From SZUA-36 sp963774415 (lineage in GTDB: Bacteria; Pseudomonadota; Gammaproteobacteria; Xanthomonadales; SZUA-36), in assembly GCA_963774415.1 (NCBI GenBank), contig CAVZEU010000001.1, positions 744,001 to 808,000 of the forward strand: 64,000 nt of DNA, read 5' to 3'. The notes beneath the pieces are model-generated. The model had not been told where the DNA came from and made no database searches. It saw nothing but the letters and a program-made list of their open reading frames with translations. Positions 40,270 through 48,967 of the stretch are shown here, one piece after another; the stretch's first letter is position 1, and every line of letters begins with the position of its first letter. The position numbers and the translations under genes are program-made.

Positions 40270-40632
40270 ATGCCCCAGACCGACACCTGCTGCACCATCG
40301 TGCCGTACTTCAAAGTCCATGAGGGCCGCTTGCAAGCCTTTCGGGAAGGCTGTGAGGCCTTTGTCGAAAAAACCCTGACCGAACCCGGCTGCATGTTCTA
40401 CAGCTTTTGCTTCTCCGGCGACCTGGTCCACTGCCGCGAGGGCTACCGCGACGCCGAAGCGCTTTTGGCCCACCTCGAGAATGTCGGGCCGCTGCTGCGC
40501 GAAGCCCTGAAAATATCCGATCTCGCGCGGCTGGAAATCCACGCGCCGGCCGCCGAACTGGATAAGCTCAGAGAGCCGTTGAGCGGGATGAAGCCCCGGT
40601 TCTTCAGCGTGGATCTGGGCTTCCGGCGTTAA
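40270..40632 (+). CDS. Antibiotic biosynthesis monooxygenase (ABM) domain protein
   Basis: The 120-residue protein is a single ABM/YgiN-like dimeric alpha-beta barrel. It opens with IVPYFKVHEGRLQAFREGCE, then FVEKTLTEPGCMFYSFCFSGD and a REGYRDAEALLAHLENVGPLL helix. Members act as small quinol or polyketide monooxygenases, or bind haem. The ATG at 40270 has GAGGAAAG upstream; another ATG nine codons earlier is possible. No operon partner is evident. Confidence 0.78.
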   Translation: MPQTDTCCTIVPYFKVHEGRLQAFREGCEAFVEKTLTEPGCMFYSFCFSGDLVHCREGYRDAEALLAHLENVGPLLREALKISDLARLEIHAPAAELDKLREPLSGMKPRFFSVDLGFRR

Positions 40633-40757
40633 CGTCGCCGCGAATACTCGGCGGCTACGGTGGGGCCGCGAGCGCCAGCGAAGCGCAGCCTTAGAAACGA
40701 TTCCTTGCCTCGTCCTGAAGGCGGGCCAAGCGGCCTCGCCGCGGCTCCAACCGGCCG

Positions 40758-42443
40758 CTAGGCAGTGTTGTCACCCACTCCGGCGCGGGCGATCATCTGC
40801 TCGCGCATGACGAATTTCTGAATTTTTCCGGTGACGGTCATCGGAAAGGCGTCCACGAATTCGACAATGTGCGGTATCTTGAAGTGCGCGATCTGGCCGT
40901 TGCAAAAGGACTTGACGCCGGCTTCGTCCAGGGTTTCGCCGCTTTCGGTCTGCACCCAGGCAATGACCTGCTCACCGTATTTTTCATCCGGGATCCCGAA
41001 CACCGAAACGTCCTTGATCTTGGGGTGCCGCAGCAGGAATTCCTCGATTTCCCGCGGGTAGATATTTTCACCGCCGCGGATGATCATGTCCTTGACGCGG
41101 CCGACGATGTCGCAGTAACCGAGCTCATCGATGACCGCCAGGTCGCCGGTATGCACCCAACCCGCCGCATCGATGGTTTCCCGGGTCCTTTCCTCGTCCT
41201 GCCAGTAACCCAACATAACGGAATAACCGCGGGTGCAGAGCTCGCCGCGCGTGCCCACGGGCACCGCGCGCCCCGCCTCATCGACGATCTTGACCTCCAC
41301 GTGCGGGTGCACGCGACCGACCGTCTTGACACGCTTGTCCACCGGGTCGTCCACCGAAGTCTGGAAACTGACCGGGCTGGTCTCGGTCATGCCGTAGGCA
41401 ATGGTCACGTCGGTCATGTGCATTTCGTTCATGACCCGCGTCATGGTTTCTGCCGGGCACGGCGCGCCGGCCATGATGCCGGTGCGCAGGCTGGACAGGT
41501 CGTAATCCTCGAACTGCGGGTGTGCCAGCTCGGCGATAAACATGGTCGGCACGCCATAAAGCGCCGTACACCGTTCCGCCCCGACCGCTTCCAGCACGCT
41601 TCCCGGCTCGAACGCCTCGTCCGGGAACACCATCGTCGCGCCATGGCTGACACAGCCGAGCACGCCCATCACCATGCCGAAGCAATGGTACAGGGGCACC
41701 GGTATGCAAAGGCGGTCCCGCTCGGTGAAACGCATCCCTTCAGCGACAAAGTAGCCGTTGTTGAGAATATTGAAATGCGTCAGCGTCGCGCCCTTCGGAA
41801 AACCGGTGGTGCCGCTGGTGAACTGGATGTTGATCGCATCATCCGGCTGCAACTCCCGAGCCAGTGATAACAGCCGCTCGCTTGACGCCGGCTCGGGGTC
41901 ACGTTCGCATTCCGCGAACCGGTACATTCCCGGCATTTCCTTTTCCGACAGGCAGATCACCGTGCGCAGGTCCGGCACGCTGTCGGCGCGCAGATTACCC
42001 GGCTCACAGGCATCGATCTCCGGCGCCAGTTTCGCCAGCATACCGACATAATCGCTGGCCTTGAACTGCTCGGCCAACACCAGCGCCTTGCAGCCCACCT
42101 TGTTGAGCACATACTCGAGTTCCGCCAGCCTGTACGCCGGGTTGATGTTGACCAGTATGGCGCCGATCCTGGCCGTGGCAAACTGCACCAGGACCCACTC
42201 GAGCCTGTTCGGCGACCAGATACCCACGCGGTCACCGGTGCCGATGCCGTGAGAAATCAGGTTGGCCGCCACCCGGCTGACACGCTCATCCAGTTGCGCA
42301 TAACTGAGGCGGATTCCCTGGTGCCGGACGACAATGGCTGTCTTGTCCCCGTATTTCGCCGCGGCCCCGCGCAGCAGGTTGCCGATGGTATTGAAAAGAA
42401 GGGGCTTGTCGGTAACCCCGTTCACGTAGCTCAACTCAGACAT
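40758..42443 (-). CDS. AMP-dependent acyl-CoA synthetase (fatty-acyl/short-chain type)
   Basis: The 561-residue ligase has the ANL motifs: P-loop INIQFTSGTTGFPKGATLTH, YGMTETSP, GWVHTGDLAVIDELGYC, the hinge RVKDMIIRGGENIYPREIEE and the catalytic Lys near the end in MTVTGKIQKF. The overall string order matches FadD3/AcsA-like acyl-CoA synthetases for medium-chain or branched acids. Its start is 152 bases from the divergent LuxR regulator and shares its control region, which contains the ten-base palindrome at 42543. It may activate acids made from alkanes, aldehydes or amines; the exact substrate is not inferable. Confidence 0.88.
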   Translation of the reverse strand: MSELSYVNGVTDKPLLFNTIGNLLRGAAAKYGDKTAIVVRHQGIRLSYAQLDERVSRVAANLISHGIGTGDRVGIWSPNRLEWVLVQFATARIGAILVNINPAYRLAELEYVLNKVGCKALVLAEQFKASDYVGMLAKLAPEIDACEPGNLRADSVPDLRTVICLSEKEMPGMYRFAECERDPEPASSERLLSLARELQPDDAINIQFTSGTTGFPKGATLTHFNILNNGYFVAEGMRFTERDRLCIPVPLYHCFGMVMGVLGCVSHGATMVFPDEAFEPGSVLEAVGAERCTALYGVPTMFIAELAHPQFEDYDLSSLRTGIMAGAPCPAETMTRVMNEMHMTDVTIAYGMTETSPVSFQTSVDDPVDKRVKTVGRVHPHVEVKIVDEAGRAVPVGTRGELCTRGYSVMLGYWQDEERTRETIDAAGWVHTGDLAVIDELGYCDIVGRVKDMIIRGGENIYPREIEEFLLRHPKIKDVSVFGIPDEKYGEQVIAWVQTESGETLDEAGVKSFCNGQIAHFKIPHIVEFVDAFPMTVTGKIQKFVMREQMIARAGVGDNTA

Positions 42444-42542
42444 GTCGCATCAGCCGTTCTGCAAGGATCCGGACCTTGATTATTATGCGCAATTGCTTCT
42501 AATTGTCGCTTGGTCAATGGTATGGTGTGAACTTGTATATGC

Positions 42543-42552
42543 TACCAAAGTA
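42543..42552 (+). promoter_or_regulatory. Palindromic box 1 (TACCAAAGTA) upstream of the LuxR regulator
   Basis: TACCAAAGTA sits in a 14-base inverted repeat GCTAC-CAAA-GTAGC (42541-42554) in the 152-base gap between the divergent acyl-CoA ligase and LuxR genes. The same ten bases occur on the opposite strand at 50520-50529, and a one-base variant at 45948-45957. It could be the binding site of the adjacent LuxR-type response regulator. Confidence 0.55.
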
Positions 42553-42595
42553 GCACTTTGGGATCAGAAGCACACTCTCGATTCCGAGCGCGTCG

Positions 42596-43354
42596 ATGCA
42601 GCGCACTAACTTGGGAGATCGTTCACCGGGTCTGATGGTGTCCGCTTCGCACAACGACAACGACAGCGAGGAAGTCAGGGAAGCGGCCCTGAGGATTGTC
42701 ATCGCCGACGATCACCCGCTTTACCGCGATGCGCTGGAACTCGTGGTCAGGGATATCTTTCCCGCCGCCGGCATCGTTACCTGCGCCTCGCAGGAGGATG
42801 TACTCGGCGTCATCCGCGAGGACGACGGCGCGGACCTGGTCCTGCTCGACCTGAAACTGCCGGGGGCAATGGGGTTCACCTGCCTGACTTTGATTCACGA
42901 CCTCAGTCCCATTACGCCGGTCGTCATCGTCTCCGCGATCGAGGACCCCGCCACGATGCGCGAGGCCATCGAACACGGCGCCAGCGGCTACCTGCCCAAG
43001 TCGTCCGACCGGAAGACGATGCGGCATGCGCTGCAGTTGGTAATGGCGGGCAGCGTGTTCCTGCCGGTATCGGCCGTGTCCGCCAACTGGCTGCGGCGGC
43101 CGGCCCAACCGCAGAAGGAAAGCGCCGACGGCGAACAAACCTCCCTCACCGCGCGCCAGCAAATCGTTCTGAAGCTGATGGCGGAAGGAAAATCCAACAA
43201 GGAAATCGCCAACGAGCTGTCGATTACCGAAATCACGGTCAAGGCGCACGTCTCGGCGATACTGCGCAAACTGGGTGTCAGCAACCGCGTTCAGGCTGCC
43301 ATGCTGGCCAAGGACGTACTGCTGCCCGGCAACGAACCGGGGATGACCGACTGA
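42596..43354 (+). CDS. AgmR/ErbR-like LuxR-family response regulator
   Basis: The 252-residue protein has an N-terminal receiver domain (acidic pair in IVIADDHPLYRDAL, phospho-acceptor Asp85 in LVLLDLKLPG, Lys in GYLPKSS) and a C-terminal LuxR helix-turn-helix (SLTARQQIVLKLMAEGKSNK, then ELSITEITVKAHVSAILRKLGVSNR). The closest remembered relative is AgmR/ErbR of Pseudomonas, which controls alcohol and aldehyde oxidation. A later ATG at 42635 is possible since neither start has a strong ribosome site. The kinase and FIST genes lie directly downstream on the other strand and probably form its signalling input. Confidence 0.88.
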   Translation: MQRTNLGDRSPGLMVSASHNDNDSEEVREAALRIVIADDHPLYRDALELVVRDIFPAAGIVTCASQEDVLGVIREDDGADLVLLDLKLPGAMGFTCLTLIHDLSPITPVVIVSAIEDPATMREAIEHGASGYLPKSSDRKTMRHALQLVMAGSVFLPVSAVSANWLRRPAQPQKESADGEQTSLTARQQIVLKLMAEGKSNKEIANELSITEITVKAHVSAILRKLGVSNRVQAAMLAKDVLLPGNEPGMTD

Positions 43355-43364
43355 GCGGACCTGG

Positions 43365-44738
43365 TCAGGCCTGGCTGATCAGCGCCCTGAGCTTCGCCAG
43401 GTTGAGGGGTTTCGTCATGTAGGTGTGCCCCTTCGCCACCGCCAGTTGCCGGATTCTCGGGTCGACGTCGCTGGTCATCAGCACGCTGTAGACAGCGTCG
43501 CTGAACTCCTGGCGAATCTGCTCGATCACCGAGAGCCCGTTGTCACCGTTGGCCAGGTGATAATCCGATATGATGACGTCGGGTTCGAGGTCGAGCGAGA
43601 TCAATTCGACCAGGGCCTGCGAGGCGTCGGTGGCGAAAATCCCCCTGCAACCCCAGCGCTCGATATTCGCCCGCATGCTGTTGAGTACGTCGGAACTGTC
43701 ATCGATGATGACGACGACGCGATCGCGCAATGCTTCCGCGCTGGCGTTGAGATAAGGCGTCTCGACGATTTTCCGGCTGTCCCCCAGCGGCACGTCGACC
43801 GCGAACATCGAACCCCGCCCCGGCTCGGAACTGACTTTCAGTTCCAGCGACAACAACGCCGCGACACGGTCGACGATGGACAACCCCAGCCCCATCCCGG
43901 TCGCCTGCGTGATGCCCGGCGCCGAACTCTGGTAGTAGGCTTCGAACACGCGCTTGAGCTCAGCGGGCGGGATACCGATACCGGTGTCGTAGACACAGAT
44001 CCTGACCTTTTGCGCCAGCCGGCGGCAACCGATCAGGACCTTTCCGCCCGGCGTGTACCGAATCGCGTTGGTCACGAGATTGCGGATAACGGTTTCCAGC
44101 AGGTGCCGGTCGGAACGCACCACAGACGACGAACGCACATACCTCAGCGCCAACGGCGAGCTTTGCGACAACTCCGTGTATTCGTCGGCCAGGGGGTCCA
44201 GCACTTCGGCCAGGGGGAAATGGCTGATCTGGGGGTCGATCATGCCGCTGTCGAGCTTGGTGATATCCAGCAGGGACGCCAGCAGGTTGTTCAACGATCC
44301 CAGCGCGACCTTCGTCTTGTTCAAAAAGCCGCGTTCTTTCGCCGGCAGATTGGAACCCTCGATGGCCTCGAGGAACAACAGCGCCGAACTCAAAGGCTGG
44401 CGCAGATCGTGACTGGCGGCCGCCAGGAACTTGGACTTGAGCTTGTCGGCCTGCTCCGCCTGTTCCTTGGCCTGCCGCAACGCTTCTTCGATCTGCTGCC
44501 TGACGTCCAGTTCGCGGGTCAGGCGGCGGTTGACGTTTTCGAGTTCTTTGGTTCTGGCCCTGATCGCTTCTTCCAGCTTTGCCGCGGTTTGAAACAGCGT
44601 GAAGGCATCCGCCTGCTGGTCGATGTCGCGTTCGGCGCGCTTCATCAGTGCCCGCACGGTCTTGGTCAGGCGTTGGTTTTCCGCCACCAGTGACTGGATG
44701 TCGGCGGCCGCTGGTCCGGCAGCGGTCGGCTCAGACAT
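43365..44738 (-). CDS. NahK/ErcS'-like hybrid histidine kinase
   Basis: A soluble 457-residue kinase. It starts with a long coiled coil (residues 14-105) and no separate sensor domain, then HisKA with His110 in AAASHDLRQPLSS, HATPase_c with DTGIGIPPAE and GMGLGLSIV, and a receiver with Asp392 in VIISDYHLANGDNG and Lys in MTKPL. The AASHDLRQPL type is that of NahK of Pseudomonas aeruginosa, which is also described as controlled by a neighbouring FIST protein (NosP). Here the FIST gene overlaps its start by 8 bases. It probably phosphorylates the adjacent LuxR regulator or an HPt protein. Confidence 0.88.
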   Translation of the reverse strand: MSEPTAAGPAAADIQSLVAENQRLTKTVRALMKRAERDIDQQADAFTLFQTAAKLEEAIRARTKELENVNRRLTRELDVRQQIEEALRQAKEQAEQADKLKSKFLAAASHDLRQPLSSALLFLEAIEGSNLPAKERGFLNKTKVALGSLNNLLASLLDITKLDSGMIDPQISHFPLAEVLDPLADEYTELSQSSPLALRYVRSSSVVRSDRHLLETVIRNLVTNAIRYTPGGKVLIGCRRLAQKVRICVYDTGIGIPPAELKRVFEAYYQSSAPGITQATGMGLGLSIVDRVAALLSLELKVSSEPGRGSMFAVDVPLGDSRKIVETPYLNASAEALRDRVVVIIDDSSDVLNSMRANIERWGCRGIFATDASQALVELISLDLEPDVIISDYHLANGDNGLSVIEQIRQEFSDAVYSVLMTSDVDPRIRQLAVAKGHTYMTKPLNLAKLRALISQA

Positions 44739-45927
44739 TCAAACCGTACCCGAATGCCACGCAGGTAAACGAGTTGTTGACGTGGATCGTGTTGTACTGC
44801 TCGCCCAGCGTGGAAAAGCCAAGCACGTTGTTGTTCTGCATGAGTTCGGCAATCTCGTCCCTGATTCCGAGTTGGTCCATCTCGAACTGCCGCGCGGCGC
44901 AATTGAAGCCCAGGATCAGTGACGGCATGCCCATCTGTTTCCTGATCTCATCGAAGAAGCTTCTCAGCATCTCGACCATGTCGCCGGGCTCGGCGATACT
45001 GAAAACGACGCCTTCGTCCATGGCGCAGGCGAAACGCATGCCACCGCTCGGTGTCGCGTCCATGGGCCCCCGCGGAAAGGCCTGTCCTCCGATCTTGACG
45101 ATCGCCGGCCAGCGTGAGAAGTCGGACAGCGATGGATCCCGCTGCTGCAGCCCGCAAAGGGCCGCGTACGCCTCGGTCGCCGGGCGCCCATCGATTTCAC
45201 TGACCGTGCGGTGATCGGAAGACATGGCCGTTATGACGCCGCGCCGCTCGGTCGGTTTGTAGTGGCTGTGCAGAAACGTCTTGAATTTGAGCTTGCTGTG
45301 TATCAGCGCGATAACCGCGCAATCGTTGCGGAAATGACCGTTCACCAAGACCCGGCTGTTGAGTTTGCGCACGTCCTGGTCTCGAATCCAGTTGTCGCCG
45401 GCGGTCCCGCCGACCAGCGGGATGCCGCTGAGTTCCGCGCCGAGCGCCGCGCACAGCCTTTCCTCGTTCTGCGCCTGGCCGTTGGCCAGCAGTATCGCCA
45501 GCATGTTCGACGGAGTGGCGCTGCCCAGCCGCGACCCCATCGAGCCCCTCAGTTCATTGACGATGTGCGACGCATCCTGCAGGCGGAAGTCCGTGACGTT
45601 CTCGATCGGCGCCATCGCGACCGAGAATAGCCTCCGCGGCAGCGTTACCGCACACATCGAATCGTTCAGGTAACCCAGGTGGGAAAATTCCCCCTCGGAA
45701 CTGCAGCCAACGACCAGGCCCAGGTTGGGGTATTTTCTCAAGCCTCTTTCGAGTTCGTGGTTACAATAGCGGGAGGCGCAGAACAGGTACGTGAGCGCTG
45801 CATCCGTGGACTGCAGTTGGCGGGCGATGTCGGCCAGCGCGGCCGCAGGGTCCTTTTCCCGCGTCGCGGCCATCCGGATTCCCTGCTGGCTCGCGCTCGC
45901 CTGTCGTGTCTGGAGAGAAGTAAACAT
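44731..45927 (-). CDS. FIST-domain sensor protein (NosP-like)
   Basis: The 398-residue soluble protein has FIST_N and FIST_C regions. Diagnostic strings are LTYLFCASRYCNHELERGLRK, GLVVGCSSEGEFSHLGY, GIPLVGGTAGDNW, VIALIHSKLKFKTFLHSHYKPT and the C-terminal GGMRFACAMDEGVVFSIAEPGDMV and LILGFNCAARQFEMD. FIST proteins are ligand sensors; NosP of Pseudomonas aeruginosa is a haem-binding nitric oxide sensor coupled to NahK, the same partner type as here. The start at 45927 was chosen since an upstream ATG would run over the palindromic box at 45948. It is cotranscribed with the kinase. Whether it binds haem here is untested. Confidence 0.85.
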   Translation of the reverse strand: MFTSLQTRQASASQQGIRMAATREKDPAAALADIARQLQSTDAALTYLFCASRYCNHELERGLRKYPNLGLVVGCSSEGEFSHLGYLNDSMCAVTLPRRLFSVAMAPIENVTDFRLQDASHIVNELRGSMGSRLGSATPSNMLAILLANGQAQNEERLCAALGAELSGIPLVGGTAGDNWIRDQDVRKLNSRVLVNGHFRNDCAVIALIHSKLKFKTFLHSHYKPTERRGVITAMSSDHRTVSEIDGRPATEAYAALCGLQQRDPSLSDFSRWPAIVKIGGQAFPRGPMDATPSGGMRFACAMDEGVVFSIAEPGDMVEMLRSFFDEIRKQMGMPSLILGFNCAARQFEMDQLGIRDEIAELMQNNNVLGFSTLGEQYNTIHVNNSFTCVAFGYGLNV

Positions 45928-45947
45928 GCTCCACGGCCCTGGAATGA

Positions 45948-45957
45948 TACTTAGGTA
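45948..45957 (+). promoter_or_regulatory. Palindromic box 2 (TACTTAGGTA) upstream of the FIST-kinase operon
   Basis: TACTTAGGTA lies in the 14-base inverted repeat GATAC-TTAG-GTATC (45946-45959). It begins 21 bases upstream of the FIST start codon and about 100 bases before the divergent acyl-CoA synthetase at 46061. On the minus strand it reads TACCTAAGTA, one base different from box 1. The position close to the start codon would suit autoregulation. Confidence 0.5.
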
Positions 45958-46060
45958 TCCACCTACTTTTGCATTATAACGAGAAACGAGCTCTGCGGTT
46001 ATGATGTAAGCTGCGATTGGTTTGGGTCCGCCCTGCTGCGGCTGGGCGGGATGACGGGAG

Positions 46061-47689
46061 ATGACGGACGTGAGCGCCGACAAATCGAATTACGAGCGGA
46101 TAAAGACAAGCTTCGAACTGCCGGTTCCGGCAAGTTTCAATTTCGCCAGGGACGTCATCGACACCAGGGAAGACCCGAGCGCCCCTGCCATACACTGGCT
46201 CCACGGCGACGAGGAAAAACGCGTCAGTTACCGGGACCTGTCGCTGGTCTCGAAGCGAATAGCCACCGGCCTTGGGCAACTCGGCCTGGGCAAAGGCGAC
46301 ACGGTCATCGTTCTCCTCGGCCGCAAACTGGCATGGTGGGAGACCGTCACCGCGTGTCTGCGCATGGGCGCGGTCGTATCGCCGGCCACGGCCCAGTTGT
46401 CGGCCTCTGACCTCGAGTACCGCATCAACGCAGCCGCTGCGTGCTGCGTGATCGCAGATGCCGACAACCGGACCAAGATCGAGGCGGTGGCACAAAACTG
46501 CCCGGGACTGCGCGTCAAGGTCCTCGCCGGCGCCGAAGCGCAGGGCTGGACCCCCTATCGGCAACTGTTGCAGACAGAGGCTGCCGCGGAAGCCACTGCG
46601 GACACGCTCTCGAGCGACGAAGCGCTCTGTTTTTTTACCTCCGGCACCACCGGCAAGCCCAAGATGACCGTGCACACGCAAGCGTCTTACGGCATCGCCC
46701 ATACCATCACGGGCAGGTTCTGGCTCGACCAAAAACCGGATGACCTGCACTGGAACATTTCCGACACCGGTTGGGCCAAAGCCGCATGGAGCAGTTTCTT
46801 CGGGCCCTTCATTTGCGGCTCGTGTGTATTCGTCGACGACGCGGACTTCAATCCGCGACGCACGCTCGAATTACTCCAGCGCTACCCCATCACCACGATG
46901 TGCGGCGCACCCACCATTTACCGCATGCTGGTGCAGCAAGACCTGGACGGGTTCCGTCCCGCGTCCCTGCGGCACTGTGTGGCCGCGGGCGAGCCGCTCA
47001 ACCCGGAGGTCATCGATACCTGGCGTGAGCACACGGGCATCACGGTCCGCGATGGTTACGGGCAAACCGAAACCGTGCTTTTGTGCGGTAACTTCCCGGG
47101 CATGGAGATCAAGCCCGGGTCGATGGGCAAGCCCAGCCCGGGATTCGACCTGGCGGTCATCGGCCACGACGGTGAGCCGAAACCGCCGAACGTGGAAGGC
47201 GATATCGCGATTCGAGTCAAGCCCGAACGCCCGGTCGGTCTGTTCAAGGCTTATCGAAAAGCCCCCGAGGCGACCGCGGCGACCTTCCGCGGCGATTGGT
47301 ACATCACCGGGGACCGCGCCTGTGTCGACGAAGACGGCTATTTCTGGTTCGTTGGCCGTGCCGATGACGTCATCATCTCATCCGGCTACCGGATCGGGCC
47401 ATTCGAAGTCGAGAGCATATTGCTCGAACACGACGCGGTGGCCGAGTCAGCCGTGGTTTCGAGCCCCGACGAAACACGCGGCGAAGTGGTCAAGGCTTTC
47501 GTGGTGCTGTCGGCAGGGCATTCCGCCAGCGACGCGCTGGCCACCGAACTGCAGCAGTACGTCAAGTCCATGACGGCCCCCTACAAATACCCGCGAAAAA
47601 TCGAGTTCGTGGATGCGCTTCCGAAAACGGTCAGCGGCAAGATCCGGCGCAAGGAACTGCGAGAGCGGGAATGGCAACAGGCCCACTAG
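46061..47689 (+). CDS. Medium-chain acyl-CoA synthetase (AcsM-like)
   Basis: The 542-residue ANL ligase opens with FNFARDVIDTRED and has FFTSGTTGKPKMTVHTQASYGI, WNISDTGWAKAAWSS, DGYGQTET, the hinge-type GRADDVIISSGYRIGPFEVE and the catalytic Lys in LPKTVSGKIRRKELRERE. This is the medium-chain acyl-CoA synthetase (ACSM) pattern, which includes enzymes for benzoate, phenylacetate-like and medium-chain acids. It is divergent from the FIST sensor gene and shares box 2. A GTG three codons later (46070) fits the GGGAG ribosome site better. It lies just before the second amine dehydrogenase locus and may activate acids formed from amine oxidation. Confidence 0.88.
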   Translation: MTDVSADKSNYERIKTSFELPVPASFNFARDVIDTREDPSAPAIHWLHGDEEKRVSYRDLSLVSKRIATGLGQLGLGKGDTVIVLLGRKLAWWETVTACLRMGAVVSPATAQLSASDLEYRINAAAACCVIADADNRTKIEAVAQNCPGLRVKVLAGAEAQGWTPYRQLLQTEAAAEATADTLSSDEALCFFTSGTTGKPKMTVHTQASYGIAHTITGRFWLDQKPDDLHWNISDTGWAKAAWSSFFGPFICGSCVFVDDADFNPRRTLELLQRYPITTMCGAPTIYRMLVQQDLDGFRPASLRHCVAAGEPLNPEVIDTWREHTGITVRDGYGQTETVLLCGNFPGMEIKPGSMGKPSPGFDLAVIGHDGEPKPPNVEGDIAIRVKPERPVGLFKAYRKAPEATAATFRGDWYITGDRACVDEDGYFWFVGRADDVIISSGYRIGPFEVESILLEHDAVAESAVVSSPDETRGEVVKAFVVLSAGHSASDALATELQQYVKSMTAPYKYPRKIEFVDALPKTVSGKIRRKELREREWQQAH

Positions 47690-47725
47690 GGGCTGGTGAC
47701 AGAAAAAACTGAAAAGCAAGCGCAG

Positions 47726-47750
47726 GCGCGAATATGCTAAATTCTCGCGC
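47726..47750 (+). repeat. Inverted repeat between acyl-CoA synthetase and aauB
   Basis: GCGCGA (47726-47731) and TCGCGC (47745-47750) flank 13 AT-rich bases, 34 bases before the aauB start. There is no T-run after it, so it is more likely an operator or an RNA hairpin than a terminator. Confidence 0.35.
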
Positions 47751-47783
47751 TGGCGGAAAAATAACGCGGCTATGGAGTCCAAC

Positions 47784-48926
47784 ATGATTCGTATCCTGAT
47801 AACATCCATTATCGTCATTTTGTGCTGCCTGGACACGGCCGCGGGCGATTTGCCCATTGAGACGATCCCCCGCAGCCAAACGCTGCCCAAGGACTATCCG
47901 GATACCTGGGTCTTTGCCTACGACTTCAATTTTTACTCGATCCTGGACGGCAAGGTGCTGATCGTCGACGTGGCGGCCGACAACCACAACTTCAAAGGCA
48001 TCGTGGGCGCCAGTGGCTTCGCCTCTTTTCAGTACGCCCGCTCACGGCATGAGCTTTATTCGGCGCAGTCGTTTTACTCGCGAGGCACCTACGGTGTGCG
48101 CACCGATACGGTCGTCATCACCGACCCGCAATCGTTGCTGCCGGTCGGCGAAGTCATCCTTCCGACCAAGCGCGAGCAGATCGTCACCCAGAAGAACACC
48201 TTCCAGCTGACCGACGAGGAACGCATGGGGCTGGTGATGAACTTCACACCGGCCGCATCGGTCACCGTCATCGACCTGGTGAACCGCAAGGTGCTCGGAG
48301 AAGTTCCGACGCCCGGCTGCAACTTTATATTTCCCACGGGAAAACGCGGTTTTTCGACGTTGTGCAACGACGGCACGCTGGCGAGTTACGCCCTGTCCGC
48401 GGCTGGCGCCGTGACCGTCTCTTCCCGCAGCAAGGTCTTCATCGACATCGACAAGGACCCGCTCTTTGTCAAGAACGCGGTCATCGGCGGCATCACCTAC
48501 TTCCCCAGCTTCCACGGACGCGTGCAACCGGTGGATTTTCGGGCGGAAACGCCGAAGATACTGGACGACTGGCAGATGGTGCCGGCGAAACTGGCCGCTG
48601 AAAACTGGCGCCCCTCCGGTTGGCAGGTGGTCGCCGGCGGCGACAAGCAGCTTTTCGTGCTGATGCAGCCCAACGGCAAGGACGCGTCGCACAAGGACGG
48701 CGGCAGCGAGGTCTGGGTATTCGATCCCGGGCGCGGCCGGCTTGCACGGCGCATCGAGTTGCGCGCACACGGTATCTCGATCGCCGTCACCCGCAGCAAA
48801 CCGGCCTATTTGGTCGTTACCAACGCCAACATGTTCCTGGATGTTTACCGGGCCGACAACGGAGACTTCCAGCGCAGCATCTCGGTCGGGGACGCCGCGA
48901 CGCCAATGGTTGTCTATACCAAATAA
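47784..48926 (+). CDS. aauB: Aromatic amine dehydrogenase large subunit, locus 2
   Basis: A 380-residue homologue of the large subunit at 14.9 kb. It has a signal peptide (MIRILITSIIVILCCLDTAAG) and the propeller strings YSAQSFYSRGTYGVRTD, VGEVILPTKREQIV and MQPNGKDASHKDGGSEVWVFD. The resemblance to locus 1 is clear over the full length but diverged, so this is not a recent duplication. The start at 47784 is preceded by GGAG at a good distance; an ATG four codons earlier is also in frame. It is followed by the light chain and two cytochromes, but not by mauE or mauD. Confidence 0.9.
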   Translation: MIRILITSIIVILCCLDTAAGDLPIETIPRSQTLPKDYPDTWVFAYDFNFYSILDGKVLIVDVAADNHNFKGIVGASGFASFQYARSRHELYSAQSFYSRGTYGVRTDTVVITDPQSLLPVGEVILPTKREQIVTQKNTFQLTDEERMGLVMNFTPAASVTVIDLVNRKVLGEVPTPGCNFIFPTGKRGFSTLCNDGTLASYALSAAGAVTVSSRSKVFIDIDKDPLFVKNAVIGGITYFPSFHGRVQPVDFRAETPKILDDWQMVPAKLAAENWRPSGWQVVAGGDKQLFVLMQPNGKDASHKDGGSEVWVFDPGRGRLARRIELRAHGISIAVTRSKPAYLVVTNANMFLDVYRADNGDFQRSISVGDAATPMVVYTK

Positions 48927-48967
48927 GTAATCGCTGTAATAATATACTATAAAGAGTTGAATATATT

